Below, in pieces: positions 49,801 to 58,100 of a stretch of 64,000 nt of DNA (the first letter of the stretch is position 1; every line of letters begins with the position of its first letter). Below the pieces are notes generated by a model. The model was not told the DNA's origin. It saw nothing but the letters and a program-made list of their open reading frames with translations, and did no database searches. This stretch comes from Oxyruncus cristatus. Taxonomy: Eukaryota; Chordata; Aves; Passeriformes; Cotingidae. The position numbers and the translations under genes were made by a program. Location: the NCBI GenBank assembly GCA_013399855.1, contig VXAY01004332.1, positions 1 through 64,000 on the forward strand, in the 5' to 3' direction.

Positions 49801-52800
49801 CATGCTTCACACTTCCAATTATCAAGTCACTAAACAGCATCTACACAGTCGCCTGCATCTCAGGAGTAACAACTGATCTCCAGCAAGCCGAACAAAAGAA
49901 CTGCTTCTGAAATTCTTATAAAAACAAGCAATTTGTTTTTTCCCAGTTGAAGAGACTGTATTGAACTGTAAAACTCAATCTTAGCCTCCCCTGATGGGCT
50001 AAAATCCAGAGGCATAGTTAACTAGGGAAAAGGGCACACCTTGCACACAGGCTGGTCTGGAGGCAGAAAAATGTGAAATTAATTAGCATTATCCTTACAT
50101 CCAGCACAAGCTGCCACCATTGAAAACGAGCTAAAACTGTTCCTGCATAAAATGTTCATTGACAGCAGCTTCCACTCAGCCCTGACTGGAGCAGGCTGGA
50201 GCTGGCACAGACACTTACACGTTGTTAGATACAATCTGAACGACAACCGCTACCGTGTGCTGAATGGTGAAGGATCAGGTTTGTTAGGACATTTACATAT
50301 CATTGGACACACTTGTTAATAAAACGCCGTGCTTTGGTCAGCCCACCCTGTGTCAAACCATGCAGCTGGAAGCCTGGGATCATGCACCAGGAATCACATA
50401 GCAGAGACTGGCCTTTTTCTCCCACCCTGTGCACCCACTTCTCCACTGGATCAAACGGTACAGAGGGACCCTACATAATTTTGAATGAAAGATTTTTCTA
50501 AAATGCTCACACCAGTTTGACATTTAACTCCATTCAGATGCCCTAACAATCACCTGTGACAAGTCCTTCCATGTGGTCCTGCAAAGGACACATAGGGCAT
50601 GGCTAAGCAATACAGTGAAACCAGGACATCAGCTGGGCAATCACTTGCTTCCCAACTCTTACATACTCCTCCTGACCTTACATTCATCCTACTCCAAGTC
50701 TGCGCTTTACCCTTCCCTTATCCCACAAGTACTCTACAGTCAGCTTCAGCTCCTGAAGGGAAAACCATTATTTTAAGACTGGTTTTGAACCACACACCCA
50801 ACCCCGGAGACTTCCAAAGCTCTGTGGTACCACTTTGCTCTTTGTAGCACAAGGCTGGGAAGAGGCAATTATCTGCACAGCCTGTTCCACACACGGGAGA
50901 CACAAGATAACATGCTGCTCTGCTAAGGACCAGCAACGCCCTTGGTGCAAACAGCTGCTCACAGCTACAGAGTCTCATGCCAGAACAGTGCACCCAGGAG
51001 AACGCTGCTGCCCTGTATCACCATCCCCACTATCACAGCACCAGACAGTGTGGCTGCCAGGCTGTGAGGATTCAGGGTCACAGCCACTTTAGGGCACATT
51101 TTTATCCTGCAACATCCCATCATGCCTTTGTTGTTGAATTTAAAGAAGGATTACCACCTCTTACAGCTCTGGAGACAGCTCAGGAAAAGGTCCTCCTTGC
51201 GCTAAAAATTCTGCTGGACTAAAGCAGTCTATAGAAAATCAGGATTTTCACAGAACCACAGAACTGTTAGGACTGGAAGGGACCTCTGGAGATCATCTAG
51301 TCCAACCCCCCTGCCAAGGCAGGGTCACCTAGAGCAGGTGACACAGGAACATGTCCAGGTGGGCTTTGAATGTCTCTGTGCTGACTCTTGGTTTTGCTTA
51401 TGTTCCCTTTTGTTCCTGGCTGCTGCTGCAGGCAGCTGTTGTGAGGTGCACCTCACTATATTCCAGCACAGCCCTTAAATTCCCTTCCCAACACACAGGT
51501 ACACATACAAATACTTCTCTCCTTCCCTGCAAGTGCAGACCAGGAGATGACACGGAAAAAGCACAACTTGAACTGCAGCTTCAGTTGTTCTTGCCTGGTA
51601 TGGCCATGAGACAGGCCTCAGGGCTGGGTCACACCAGGTGCTCTTCCCACTGCCACACACAGTCCCTCTCCCTCTGCAAGGAATCCTGCCCATGTGGGAC
51701 AAAACAGACTGAGCCCTGAGATCTTGAACCCAAACAGATTTCAACATCCATCTGCAAAAGCAGGATGACTTCAGGAACACAAAGCAACGTAAGAACACGC
51801 TGCAGACTACTCAAAGGTGAAAGGCCACTTACCGCTGGCAGCTGGACACAGTTGGAACTGACATCATATTCAATATATGCCACTTCCGTCCCTTCTTCTG
51901 ACTTCCCATCTCTCATGTAGCAAACATCCCTAGTCCAGTTGGTCAGGCGATCCACCTCCTCCATGGCGTAGACGCAGAGCGCAGACTCCTCGCTCGGTTT
52001 CCCAGAAGACGCCTGCCAGGCAGAGAAGGCAGCAAACAGCACTTCTCCCTCGGTGTCCAGCTGCCCCTGGGCCAGGTCTTTTCCTGGCCGGGTGACATAG
52101 GCTGCTTGCAGGAGGCTGTACGTATTGGCTTTGCTCTGGCAGAGCAGAGGTAGCTCCACATACGAGTAGTAATGAGAGTCGTCCAGGCAGATGCGCGAAA
52201 TGTAGGTCTTGTACTCGCGTGACTGAGATTTGAGGTCCCGCCGGTAGAATAGGAAATAAACACTCGAGCCGTAAGTGAAGGATTTAATGAAATGGTGGTT
52301 GTACTCGGAGAGCCGGCCCACAGCCAGTTTTGCTGTTTCTTCATAGGAGAAAATGGAGTGAGAGTCTGTTGCTTGAACATCCCCTCCATGGGCCCTGAGA
52401 TTACGGGTAGTGATGGGGGGAATCCCTCCTCCCACTCCTCGGCTAGTGTACCCTCGTCCCACAAACAGCAAGGGGACCTCATCCTTTGAGTAGGCTATGA
52501 GTCCCACAGTGGTGATATTGGGATCATTGGCAGCAACATACTGAGTGTCACCAGGGCTCTCTGGTCGGAAGAGGACGTGGTCGATGGACGCGAGGCTCCT
52601 CTTCTCACAGATCCCCTGGTGCACGCTGCCGCACACGATGAGCTCCTTCTGCTCTGCGTTCACCAGCAGCAGCTTGTTGTGATTGTCAGTGTGGTGTGCC
52701 TGGGGGCACTCCAGCTTTGAGACAGGGGGGAGGCAATCCTTACTGTCCAGAACCGGTCCAGTCTGAACCATGTTCTCCATCAGCAGGTCAGATGTCAGCT

Positions 52801-52966
52801 GAAAGAGAAAGTTGGTGGCCCCCAAATAAATGGTCCCCGATTCCAAGTCCATGGACAGGTGGAGAAATTTTGTAGTGTTGCGTGAGAATGTGACATACTG
52901 CAGTCCCCGTGGAATTGCTGCTCCCAAGAAACAGAGAACAGGAAGGAGAAACGTTCCCAGAGGCAT
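16733..52966 (-). CDS. PLXNB1: Plexin-B1, semaphorin receptor (36 coding exons, complete)
   Basis: This gene encodes the single-pass receptor for class 4 semaphorins. Its cytoplasmic part is a GAP for Ras/Rap-type GTPases and recruits RhoGEFs through a C-terminal PDZ ligand. I joined 36 exons by splice sites and homology. All phases agree and total 6609 bases, 2202 residues plus TGA at 16733-16735. Approximate layout in residues: signal peptide 1-20, sema 30-480, PSI1 485-535, PSI2 649-685, Ser/Thr/Pro-rich region 686-971, PSI3 1086-1130, IPT repeats 1142-1528, membrane segment 1554-1577, RasGAP/RBD 1612-2180, PDZ ligand VTDL at the end. The large mucin-like exon between PSI2 and PSI3, and close matches such as [10 protein letters not shown] and [11 protein letters not shown], identify B1 rather than B2 or B3. 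Human plexin-B1 is about 2135 residues. The start is the ATG at 52966, followed by [15 protein letters not shown]. An acceptor just upstream (52977) implies at least one untranslated 5' exon. No frameshift or stop was seen. Confidence 0.96.
17409..17483 (-). CDS. PLXNB1: PLXNB1 coding exon 35: end of RasGAP
   Basis: 75 bases, acceptor TATACACAG|, donor CAG|GTGAGTAT. It encodes [20 protein letters not shown] and KYYDQ. Confidence 0.94.
17830..17905 (-). CDS. PLXNB1: PLXNB1 coding exon 34: RasGAP
   Basis: 76 bases, acceptor CTGTCTAG|, donor CGG|GTAAATAA. It encodes [20 protein letters not shown] and AELSR. Confidence 0.92.
17991..18055 (-). CDS. PLXNB1: PLXNB1 coding exon 33: RasGAP
   Basis: 65 bases, acceptor GATGTTCAAG|, donor AAAG|GTAAGAGA. 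It encodes [20 protein letters not shown]. Confidence 0.93.
18761..18908 (-). CDS. PLXNB1: PLXNB1 coding exon 32: RasGAP, second arginine finger
   Basis: 148 bases, acceptor CTGCCTGCAG|, donor CGG|GTGAGTAC. It encodes [20 protein letters not shown] and [17 protein letters not shown]. The Arg in PLRFW (about residue 2051) corresponds to human R1984. Confidence 0.96.
19152..19312 (-). CDS. PLXNB1: PLXNB1 coding exon 31: RasGAP
   Basis: 161 bases, acceptor GTTCTCCACAG|, donor ACAG|GTACGGTG. It encodes [31 protein letters not shown] and [11 protein letters not shown]. Confidence 0.96.
19661..19827 (-). CDS. PLXNB1: PLXNB1 coding exon 30: RasGAP, second part
   Basis: 167 bases, acceptor CTTGGTTTAG|, donor AAG|GTGAGAAG. 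It encodes [33 protein letters not shown] and [14 protein letters not shown]. Confidence 0.96.
20551..20635 (-). CDS. PLXNB1: PLXNB1 coding exon 29: Rho-binding domain, LVP motif
   Basis: 85 bases, acceptor TTGTGTGCAG|, donor GAGA|GTGAGTCT. It encodes [17 protein letters not shown] and [11 protein letters not shown] is the GTPase-contact motif of plexin-B Rho-binding domains. Confidence 0.92.
21309..21412 (-). CDS. PLXNB1: PLXNB1 coding exon 28: Rho-binding domain
   Basis: 104 bases, acceptor ATGGCTGTAG|, donor AAG|GTCAGAAC. It encodes [20 protein letters not shown] and RLNTLQHYK. Confidence 0.94.
22265..22442 (-). CDS. PLXNB1: PLXNB1 coding exon 27: start of Rho-binding domain
   Basis: 178 bases, acceptor CTTCCCCAG|, donor CTCG|GTGAGCAG. 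It encodes [14 protein letters not shown], then [20 protein letters not shown] and RPDPDTLDL, the beginning of the Rnd1/Rac-binding ubiquitin-like fold. Confidence 0.94.
22909..23055 (-). CDS. PLXNB1: PLXNB1 coding exon 26: RasGAP
   Basis: 147 bases, acceptor CGTTGCCAG|, donor CTG|GTAAGCAC. It encodes [20 protein letters not shown] and [20 protein letters not shown]. Confidence 0.95.
23624..23690 (-). CDS. PLXNB1: PLXNB1 coding exon 25: RasGAP
   Basis: 67 bases, acceptor CTCTTTCAG|, donor AGG|GTGAGCTC. It encodes [20 protein letters not shown]. Confidence 0.93.
24374..24552 (-). CDS. PLXNB1: PLXNB1 coding exon 24: RasGAP, first arginine pair
   Basis: 179 bases, acceptor TCCCCACCAG|, donor GTAG|GTGAGTGA. 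It encodes [20 protein letters not shown] and ends KLMLRR. The last two arginines (about residues 1743-1744) match the human arginine-finger pair. Confidence 0.95.
24744..24961 (-). CDS. PLXNB1: PLXNB1 coding exon 23: start of RasGAP domain
   Basis: 218 bases, acceptor TTTCCCTCAG|, donor AAG|GTAATGTC. It encodes [32 protein letters not shown] and [13 protein letters not shown]. Confidence 0.96.
25698..25798 (-). CDS. PLXNB1: PLXNB1 coding exon 22: juxtamembrane coiled coil
   Basis: 101 bases, acceptor TTCTTGTTGCAG|, donor ACAG|GTCAGTCA. It encodes [20 protein letters not shown] and [11 protein letters not shown], the conserved juxtamembrane helix. Confidence 0.95.
26183..26331 (-). CDS. PLXNB1: PLXNB1 coding exon 21: transmembrane segment
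   Basis: 149 bases, acceptor TTCTTATAG|, donor ACAG|GTAAGAAA. After [16 protein letters not shown] it encodes a hydrophobic stretch of about 24 residues ending [14 protein letters not shown], the single membrane helix with its basic stop-transfer residues. Confidence 0.95.
26647..26823 (-). CDS. PLXNB1: PLXNB1 coding exon 20: membrane-proximal IPT
   Basis: 177 bases, acceptor CTGTTGCAG|, donor ACG|GTAGGGAA. It encodes [36 protein letters not shown] and LLPEFT. Confidence 0.95.
28076..28318 (-). CDS. PLXNB1: PLXNB1 coding exon 19: IPT/extracellular
   Basis: 243 bases, acceptor GCTTTTAG|, donor GAG|GTAACACA. It encodes [35 protein letters not shown] and [12 protein letters not shown]. Confidence 0.94.
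29449..29617 (-). CDS. PLXNB1: PLXNB1 coding exon 18: third IPT repeat with basic cleavage site
   Basis: 169 bases, acceptor CCTCTTTCAG|, donor CAG|GTAGCATG. It encodes [17 protein letters not shown], then two basic clusters, RRRR and RWRR. Mammalian plexin-B1 is cut by furin-like proprotein convertases at its RRRR site into non-covalently linked chains. Confidence 0.94.
29851..30027 (-). CDS. PLXNB1: PLXNB1 coding exon 17: second IPT repeat
   Basis: 177 bases, acceptor GTCTCTCCAAG|, donor CTCAG|GTACAAAG. It encodes [18 protein letters not shown] and [19 protein letters not shown]. Confidence 0.94.
30645..30781 (-). CDS. PLXNB1: PLXNB1 coding exon 16: second IPT repeat
   Basis: 137 bases. 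The acceptor has an unusually long pyrimidine run ending CTTCTAG|, and the donor is CAAAT|GTAAGATC. It encodes [20 protein letters not shown] and [13 protein letters not shown]. Confidence 0.91.
30788..30808. repeat. G-rich run beside PLXNB1 exon 16
   Basis: On the plus strand there are runs of eight and seven G. On the transcribed strand this is the long C-rich pyrimidine tract of the exon 16 acceptor. Confidence 0.75.
31190..32060 (+). mobile_element. Old, decayed CR1-type LINE fragment in a PLXNB1 intron
   Basis: The stretch GACCTGTGTTGTTAAATGTA...GACCTGGAAAGGGG followed by GATAAATGAAAAGC matches the reverse-transcriptase part of amniote CR1 elements. AATAATAGGAAACATTTCTC and GAACTCGGGACTTACTGCA further on match the later part. 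The copy is broken and lies antisense to PLXNB1, between exons 15 and 16. The match is from memory of the consensus. Confidence 0.5.
32357..32462 (-). CDS. PLXNB1: PLXNB1 coding exon 15: IPT repeat
   Basis: 106 bases, acceptor TTGTCCTGCAG|, donor CAG|GTAACATA. It encodes [19 protein letters not shown] and [14 protein letters not shown]. No long open frame marks it; it was found by phase, splice sites and homology. Confidence 0.9.
34301..34452 (-). CDS. PLXNB1: PLXNB1 coding exon 14: first IPT repeat
   Basis: 152 bases, acceptor TCTTTGCAG|, donor AGCAG|GTAGAGTA. It encodes [18 protein letters not shown] and [14 protein letters not shown], nearly identical to human plexin-B1. Confidence 0.95.
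35480..35646 (-). CDS. PLXNB1: PLXNB1 coding exon 13: third PSI domain
   Basis: 167 bases, acceptor TTCTTTGCAG|, donor TCT|GTGAGTAA. It encodes [31 protein letters not shown] and CPAPLIHS. Confidence 0.95.
35809..35902 (-). CDS. PLXNB1: PLXNB1 coding exon 12: segment before PSI3
   Basis: 94 bases, acceptor GTCTTTTCAG|, donor CACG|GTACGAGT. It encodes [20 protein letters not shown] and [11 protein letters not shown], matching human LRVDSAEGLH. Confidence 0.92.
36839..36961 (-). CDS. PLXNB1: PLXNB1 coding exon 11: extracellular segment
   Basis: 123 bases, acceptor CTTCTCTGCAG|, donor CAG|GTGAGTGG. It encodes [20 protein letters not shown] and CYITCQMNQ. Confidence 0.92.
38067..38192 (-). CDS. 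PLXNB1: PLXNB1 coding exon 10: extracellular linker
   Basis: 126 bases, acceptor GGTTTTTTCAG|, donor CAG|GTAGTCAG. It encodes [19 protein letters not shown] and [12 protein letters not shown]. Confidence 0.92.
38312..39169 (-). CDS. PLXNB1: PLXNB1 coding exon 9: Ser/Thr/Pro-rich mucin-like region
   Basis: This 858-base exon (286 residues, phase 0 both sides) has acceptor TTTTCTCTAG| and donor GAG|GTAAGTTA. It is very rich in T, P, S and A with few cysteines, so it should be a stiff, heavily O-glycosylated stalk. Only its end is conserved with mammals: [10 protein letters not shown] and [14 protein letters not shown]. It is diagnostic of plexin-B1 and somewhat longer than the human counterpart. 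Confidence 0.94.
39757..39865 (-). CDS. PLXNB1: PLXNB1 coding exon 8: second PSI domain
   Basis: 109 bases, acceptor TTGTCCCAG|, donor AGG|GTACGTCT. It encodes [20 protein letters not shown] and THKAACEEG, with the PSI cysteines intact. Confidence 0.94.
39964..40072 (-). CDS. PLXNB1: PLXNB1 coding exon 7: extracellular linker
   Basis: 109 bases, acceptor CATTTTCAG|, donor CC|GTGAGCA. It encodes [20 protein letters not shown] and FSFYDCAAV, just before PSI2. Confidence 0.92.
40073..42887 (-). other. PLXNB1 intron, no feature recognised
   Basis: 2.8 kb between coding exons 6 and 7. Both strands were read and no coding exon or clear repeat was found. Confidence 0.6.
42888..43044 (-). CDS. PLXNB1: PLXNB1 coding exon 6: linker between PSI1 and PSI2
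   Basis: 157 bases, acceptor ATTGGCAG|, donor ACAG|GTTAGTG. It encodes [20 protein letters not shown] and [13 protein letters not shown], aligned with human plexin-B1 in the same place. Confidence 0.92.
43757..43889 (-). CDS. PLXNB1: PLXNB1 coding exon 5: end of PSI1
   Basis: 133 bases, acceptor TTTCCCTGCAG|, donor AAT|GTGAGTG. It completes PSI1 with [20 protein letters not shown] and ends NISREEKRN in phase 0. Confidence 0.93.
44151..44164. repeat. AC microsatellite
   Basis: Seven AC dinucleotides in a PLXNB1 intron. Confidence 0.8.
44548..44648 (-). CDS. PLXNB1: PLXNB1 coding exon 4: first PSI domain
   Basis: 101 bases, acceptor CTGACAG|, donor CG|GTAAGATA. It encodes [15 protein letters not shown] followed by the PSI signature [17 protein letters not shown]. 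Confidence 0.95.
46417..46545 (-). CDS. PLXNB1: PLXNB1 coding exon 3: end of sema domain
   Basis: 129 bases between TCTCTTGCAG| and ATG|GTAAGAGC. It encodes [15 protein letters not shown] to [10 protein letters not shown], the last sema blade. Phase 0 on both sides. Confidence 0.94.
46969..47151 (-). CDS. PLXNB1: PLXNB1 coding exon 2: sema domain
   Basis: 183 bases between acceptor TTCAAAG| and donor AAG|GTATGATC. It encodes [20 protein letters not shown] through [15 protein letters not shown], matching the late sema blades of plexin-B1. Confidence 0.94.
48551..48633. repeat. GTTT-rich low-complexity tract
   Basis: Runs of T broken by G and GTTT/TTTG units, in the intron between PLXNB1 coding exons 1 and 2. 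Confidence 0.75.
51249..51376 (-). mobile_element. CR1 LINE, 5'-truncated 3' end (bird type)
   Basis: The plus strand reads ACTGGAAGGGACCTCTGGAG, ATCATCTAGTCCAACCCCCC, AGGGTCACCTAGAGCAGG and CATGTCCAGGTGGGCTTTGA, the reverse complement of the 3' end of bird CR1. It is well preserved, so fairly young. It lies in the intron after PLXNB1 coding exon 1, in the gene's sense direction. Confidence 0.85.
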
Positions 52967-52976
52967 GGTAAACACT
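51833..52976 (-). CDS. PLXNB1: PLXNB1 coding exon 1: start, signal peptide, most of sema domain
   Basis: The acceptor CTCTCTTGCAG lies at 52977 and the donor GCG|GTAAGTGG at 51833. The ATG is at 52966, 10 bases into the exon. It codes 378 residues: a hydrophobic leader, then sema blades with [23 protein letters not shown] and the end CVQLPA. Phase 0 out. Confidence 0.95.
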
Positions 52977-54787
52977 CTGCAAGAGAGGAAAGGCTGTTAC
53001 AACTCCTTGGAACCAGAAGTGAAGATTAACACTCAAAATCATTCAATAGCACTCTCATTAGAAAGATAGGCAAAGAGAACATGAATAACTATAGAAAACA
53101 GAGCTGAACATGAAGAGCCAGCACGAGACATTTGCAGAAACACCAGCAGGTTGCAGGAGTATCAGAGACTTAACTCACTCATCTCCCCACCAAGACGACA
53201 GGCACAGTATCCTCAGAAGGAGCTGCAATGCTGCATTACTTGCAGTAATGATCACTACTACTGATCACTACTCCTGTAAAGAAAGAAAAAGCCATGTTTA
53301 ACTCGACTCCTGCACAATTTAACTGTGATGCTATATTGGAAGTTCTCCAGGACAGGACCACATTTCCATAGGAGCCAGCACACTGTATACAGTATTAATG
53401 AGCAACACCACAGTAAACCAAACTGCTGTCCAAGACAAACAAAACCGGCAGGACCATTGTTTAAATAAACTGCAGCTGAGATCTAATTCAGAGCAAACTA
53501 ATAAGCCCTTTGCTCTGTATTTGATCTAGATATCATAATTAAACCCTCTCTTTGTTATCACTTATGGCTATCAACAGCCACTTGTGGGTCTAAGGCTTTT
53601 CCACTCGTGCTTCAGAGGAAACCTTCCCATGCCGTCTCTGCCACTGAGCATGACCCACCCATGCAGAACCTGAGTGCCAGGATGAGACCTCCAGAGTGTC
53701 AGTCATACCACTCCCAGCCTCCCCTCTGAGACCACCAGTCTGCTCCCAGCCCTGCCAAGGCAGTCCCTGTGGGCCCCCATCTCCTTGGGAAGTTACACAG
53801 CGTGTCCAGGTGACGGGAAGACCTGCTTGCTTGTTTCTGCACTCTCTGGGGTTGAAGTCTCTTGCTGGCACTCATCTCTCCACAGCACCTCTCCCAGTAC
53901 TGTGAAAGGTGATTTAAACGTGCTTCTTCTGTGGACAATGCTCCATTCCTTCCCTGTCCCGTGCCTCAAAGTGCAAGCAAGTCCACATGGGGTTGGTGTT
54001 GGACAGACCCAGGAAACCACTAGACCTATTCTGCACCTCTCCAGAGGATATTTAGATCAACTTTTCTTGAAATCTACTGTGACCCACCCAAGCCATGCCA
54101 TGGATGGGAAACAACTGCTCTGGACAGCATGAGGAACCCCACAGCATGGTGGAAATGTGGTAATAAGTACCTGCAACATTAGATTAATGCTTTCCCCATG
54201 GAGAAAGGGCAGCAGCTGCAAGTACTCAATAATTTACTATGAGTACCACCTCATTTAAATTGAGAAGTAGGTGGTGATGCAGCTGTGAATTTATTTCCTT
54301 CCTTCCCTTCCTCCCTCTCACAGACAGGGTATCAAAGCTGCAAAGAGCTACACAGATGCCAAGCTGGGTCAGAGGCTCCAAAGAGCTGATGAGTGCAGTA
54401 TCTCCTCCAGAACTGGCCTGTAATCTGCTGTGCTCATTTTGGCAACTCAGCTCCTCAAGGGCGATGTTAATTTCATAGTTAAAGTTAAGAAAACTATCAT
54501 CACTTCCCTCCTATGGGATCATCCCTCTTGGGTCTTCCTGGAAAGCTCAAAGTGCTATTAGCCCAGAAGTGCTTAAAGCACAGAGGTAGAAAAGATCTGC
54601 AGCATTTAAAGAGAAAACTACTCTAGCATTTACTCCAGGACTTAATTTATCTCGCAAACTTCTCACCACACAAACTGTACACTCATTCTGTACAACATCC
54701 AGCATGCAATGAGCAGAAAGCACAGTAGCAATGCTGAGAACAATAGACATAACACCCTAGATCCATCTCCTATTTCCATGCTATTGC

Positions 54788-54804
54788 AAAAAAAAAAAAA
54801 AAAA
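54788..54804. repeat. Poly-A tract
   Basis: Seventeen A in a row upstream of PLXNB1. No retroelement body was recognised next to it. Confidence 0.85.
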
Positions 54805-55021
54805 GAAAACAAACCACAAAAGTCTGCTTTCCAGCTCCTTTGTCAGTAAAACTGGCATCTTTGCTCCACCAAAAGACCAGCTGAGAGGATTAGTCTACTT
54901 GTGAAATCCAGCGGATGGAAGGTATTATAAATACAACACTTTTATGAAATATAGGCTTTGTGAAGCTCTGGAAAAGCTCCACTTCACACGGTTCTTGTAG
55001 GTAAGTAGGTAGTGCTGTCAG

Positions 55022-55140
55022 GATATACCGGGGCGCAGGAATGCCGGCTCTGGGCTGGCAGCTTTCCCCGGCGCACACAGCCGCTGATTCACACCGTACC
55101 AGCGCCGTGTTTAGGCTGCGTGCACACTGGGGCTTTTGTT
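55022..55140 (-). promoter_or_regulatory. CpG-rich patch, possible PLXNB1 first exon or promoter
   Basis: About ten CpG lie in roughly 120 bases of otherwise CpG-poor DNA. On the minus strand CGCCCCG|GTATATCC could be a weak donor. It lies about 2 kb upstream of the exon that carries the start codon. No TATA box was seen. Confidence 0.25.
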
Positions 55141-58100
55141 TGCCCTGATAATGGACACTTAGTGCTTTCTGCTTCAGAGCTATGAACACACTCGGCTTCA
55201 CCCAGGCTGGCACACAGCCCCAAGCTAGCCTTGGAGTCTCTTTTCCATAGTGGTGAGAGAGCAAGTTGTAGCACCTGAGAGAAATCCTCATCAGGTGGGA
55301 GATGTTACCTGGGAAGCCTGGTAAGGGGTAAGTAACACATAGACCGAAGGAGGGAGATCTAACTTGACTCCATCACCTCAGGTTTACGTCAGCAGAGCAG
55401 ATCTTGCAGCAGCTCTAACATGTGAGCTATTTTTAATGCATCCTCACCATTACTATTGGAGAGAACTTGATTTAGGGACTCCTTAACCACACAACTGTCA
55501 CTATAGCTCATACAGATGTTACGATGGCTTGTTGTGCAACTTTCTGGAGCCTCCTCAGTTTCAAAGCTTAAAAGGCCTGCAAACAAAACAATAGGCTGAT
55601 GGCCATCCAACAGCAGGAGCTTGACCATGTTGTGAACAGAGCCACGCTGACATGGAGAAGAGAATCTTTGATCTGGAAGCAGCTGAGGATCACAAGACAT
55701 CATTAAACTGCACCACTCTGAGGGATCTGTAATCTTCTTTCAAGCTAATGCAACCCTCCTCTGCCAGCACTCACACAGTAAAATTGGCATATGTCTCCAA
55801 GATTTATGAATCCTGAAATAGTGGATTTCTGGCTAGAGGTTGTGCCTACAAGCTGCACAACTCTGCTCTGTCCCCCACAGAGCACCACTGACAACTGCCA
55901 GGGCAGAACTAACACACACACATGCTAGCAGTAATTGAACTCAAAAATCCAGCATATGACACCACTCCAGCAACACAGATCTTCTTACAAGCTCTTCAAT
56001 CTGTCTTCAAACCTACCCCTAATGTTTCACTGAAAGCATGTTACCTATTGGAGCACCTGTACAGGAAAAAGATTGGAAAAGCAACTAGCCCTTCATTCCA
56101 GCAGACCATGATCAAAAGCAGACCTTGCTGTGGTCAAAGGTCTGACCTATAGCTACTCTCAGTCACCAATATCCCCCTAGAACTCACTTTGGTAAGAGCT
56201 AGTCCTCAAAGGTATTTCAGGTAAGAAATCGCCATCTAGTCCTCATGACTCTGGGAGAACAGAGAAAACAAAGCAAAACAAAAGGGTAGTACAGCATGTT
56301 CTGCAAGCTAGTTCTAATCACCCTGCACAATGGATAAACATTGAATATAGTGCCCTTTGTTGCTCTTTGCTAAAGAGCCATTAGCAAATGAACTTGTATT
56401 TATTGCTAGGTGAGCAAACACACATTAGAAATGAACAGGAGCGTGCAGCTATCAGCAGCCAGAAGGATTTGCACCCTACATGAAAACTGAGAGAAAAAGA
56501 GCCAGCAGTGTCTTTTGATTCCATTTTCCAAGTTGTTTCTCAAGCACGGGCATCACTGCCTTTTTTTATGCTTGCCTTTCAGTTAAGCCCATCACAACCT
56601 CTCAGGGAGGACAGGAAGGAGGAGGATAACCTACATTTAAATCTGATGGTTTCATGACAAGCTACACTACTGAGCTCTTTATGGATTTACTGAACCGTTC
56701 TGCTTCCTGTGCTCATTGCTAGTGTATAACACAGCTGTTGCAGACAGATTGCACTAAAAGTGTGTAGCCTTTAATTAATTCTGAATGCAATTGCCAAGGC
56801 TTAAAGATTCTTTTTAAATATTCCATTTTTTTGATGAATTCCCGTTAAATAGGAAAATGCTCCAGACAATACTCTGAACATTGCCTCTAACTCCCTGTAA
56901 AATATTAATATCCAAATTATACTTCTGAGTTTCATTTATTTAATCTGGATGACAACAGAAGGGCTAGAGGATTAGTCAGTTCTGCCAGAGAATATTTAGA
57001 TCACATCCACAAAACAACAACCAGTAATGTAGAAGCAATGGCACTATTTTGTTACCTGGAATTTGAAGTAGGACCATGTTTTCTGTAGCACTACTTTTAC
57101 CTCTCTGACTTCACATATTTATTAAGGAAAGAAACCCAGAACTGATTTGGACATATTTTAACAGCATATCAACACATAAAGATTATTTCAATCCTCACAG
57201 ATTATTTCCCTAATACCACACTCTATCCCCCAAACATGGAGAGGTCAGTTAATGTTCCAAGTTCCCCGCTACATTTCATACTCGACACAAAACCCAGCAG
57301 AATTATCCTCTGGAAAAAAAAGTAGGTCCCTGAAATTTCCACCTGCAGTTTCCACTGTATCATTTGCAGGGCCAACCCCCAGTGAGAGCACTAAAAGATT
57401 TAAAAATTGAAAGCACCATTCTTCCAGCTGCACGACGACCCCTGTGCTCCAGCACATTCAAATGGCCCAGCAGCAGGAAGACGACCACTGCTGTGTTTTC
57501 TGCACAAAAGCCCTGAATTACAGCTCCCTTCTAAGCTTCATATGCTCAACAGAGACTTGCTGTTTTCTGCTGTGAAAGATGGCATTCCCCTTAAATAAAT
57601 AAATCTCTTTTTTAAGTCTTATTTACTACTACCACGCCAGTTCCCCACTCTGTTGTTTAAGAACACTTGCAGTGAGCAGCTCCAGCAGAGATGAACACAA
57701 ACCTCTGTTTTCCAAGTAAAATTGACCTCAAGGAGAATCCCAAGTCCACGCCATCCTGTCAGAGCATGACTGGCACAGACAAGAGAGCTCTGTTATACCA
57801 GATGTGAGTAACACCCGAACTGATGTCAAAACTTAACAACAAATCTCAACATATCTTTAAAGACAAAATATCAAATTAGAAATGGCAAGGAAAGCTGGCA
57901 GACATTCTGTACTACAGAATTAATGGCATTATTAGATAAATAACAGGAAACTTGAGAAAATTATGTTTGCTAAACACTTGATAGTTTCTACTGACCACTA
58001 CAAGGTACTTATCTGGATAGGGGTTGAAGTTATACTAAATCCAGTGTTGCACAAAATGTTGTCAGTTTTGTGATACTGCAGCTACTTTAATGATGCTCAT

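Larger units (their letters stand above)
47152..51832 (-). other. PLXNB1 intron between coding exons 1 and 2
   Basis: 4.7 kb holding the young CR1 (51249-51376), a GTTT-rich tract and small CpG patches near 48.24-48.46 kb. No coding exon was recognised. Confidence 0.65.

Noticed and set aside
16733..52966. Assignment as PLXNB3 because an SRPK lies next door
   Set aside because: The long mucin-like exon between PSI2 and PSI3 and the close residue matches throughout the cytoplasmic domain fit plexin-B1.
51629..52975. PLXNB1 start nine bases upstream of 52966, at GTG
   Set aside because: That codon is GTG. The first ATG in the exon is at 52966 and gives a good signal peptide.
55922..56152. Plus-strand open frame of 76 codons
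   Set aside because: No recognisable domain, splice context or repeat match. Its length is within chance.
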